From: Burkholderiales bacterium | GTDB lineage: Bacteria > Pseudomonadota > Gammaproteobacteria > Burkholderiales > Burkholderiaceae_C | Assembly (NCBI GenBank): GCA_025352345.1 | Contig: JANXTP010000329.1 | Location: forward strand, 1-5,445 | Reading direction: 5' to 3' | DNA: 5,445 bases | In this document: one piece after another, positions 5,388 to 5,445 of the stretch | Layout of the letters: the number at the start of each line of letters is the position of its first letter | How positions within the stretch are numbered: the stretch's first letter is position 1 | Translations under genes and position numbers: made by a program | The notes under the pieces: generated by a model | What the model was told of the DNA's origin: nothing | Database searches by the model: none | What the model saw: only the letters and a program-made list of their open reading frames with translations

Positions 5388-5407
5388 TACTGGATAGATA
5401 TCCAGCA
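5388..5407. promoter_or_regulatory. LexA-like operator
   Basis: TACTGGATAGATATCCAGCA contains a 16-bp near-perfect palindrome (CTGGATA, GA, TATCCAG) and fits the loose SOS-box form CTG-N10-CAG with an AT-rich centre, though not the strict CTGT-N8-ACAG. It lies where LexA commonly controls the integrase gene of integrons, between attI and the predicted intI. Confidence 0.35.
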
Positions 5408-5423
5408 TATCGCAGCCCCCGAG

Positions 5424-5442
5424 GCGGGTAAAGACTACCCGC
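5424..5442. repeat. 7-bp stem-loop at the right edge
   Basis: GCGGGTA (5424-5430) and TACCCGC (5436-5442) are perfect inverted copies around AAGAC. No T-run is seen before the window ends. It may be a leader hairpin of the next gene or a dispersed repeat. Confidence 0.45.
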
Positions 5443-5445
5443 GCA

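Overview
The window looks like a GC-rich proteobacterial chromosome, most likely a betaproteobacterium (Burkholderiales or Rhodocyclales type). The main clue is two adjacent secreted proteins ending in PEP-CTERM sorting tails of the form VPEPE(S/T)YALM, a hydrophobic stretch and an Arg-rich end. The window has four convincing coding regions, three on the minus strand and one on the plus strand.

Left part (1-2524): two minus-strand genes for exported PEP-CTERM/exosortase-sorted proteins. The upstream one (1097-2524) is a 475-residue multi-domain protein. The downstream one (53-1000) is a 315-residue choice-of-anchor L-type protein. They lie 96 bp apart in the same direction and may be co-transcribed. 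Both would be exported by Sec and processed by an exosortase encoded elsewhere.

Middle (2525-3301): about 780 bp without a convincing gene. It holds a 7-bp stem-loop, a strong minus-strand intrinsic terminator, a perfect 12-bp tandem duplication (ATATGCCCCCAA twice), and what I read as the distal part of a split integron attC site.

Right part (3302-5445): best explained as the start of an integron cassette array running right to left. At the far right is an attI-like site with two GTTAAGC direct repeats 20 bp apart and a GTTAGGC core. Upstream of it are a candidate cassette promoter and a CTG-N10-CAG LexA-like box. One gene cassette follows, encoding a 133-residue protein of unknown function. 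It starts at GTTAGGC, and its stop codon lies inside the attC R'' box GCCTAAC. The attC of this cassette is split by a complete IS1111-type (IS110 family) insertion sequence of about 1.49 kb. The integron integrase gene is not in the window; I predict it just beyond the right edge.

The IS carries a DEDD/serine transposase and, downstream of it, a structured noncoding stretch where IS1111-group elements encode their seekRNA/bridge RNA. Two short matches fit a guide role: CTAACCC in a 20-nt hairpin loop is complementary to the attC core side of the insertion site, and CCTGTA is identical to the last six bases of the inferred right IS end. The most interesting reading of the window is therefore an RNA-guided transposon sitting in an integron recombination site. 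The integron and guide-RNA interpretations rest on short motifs and spacing read by eye, and need homology and structure searches.
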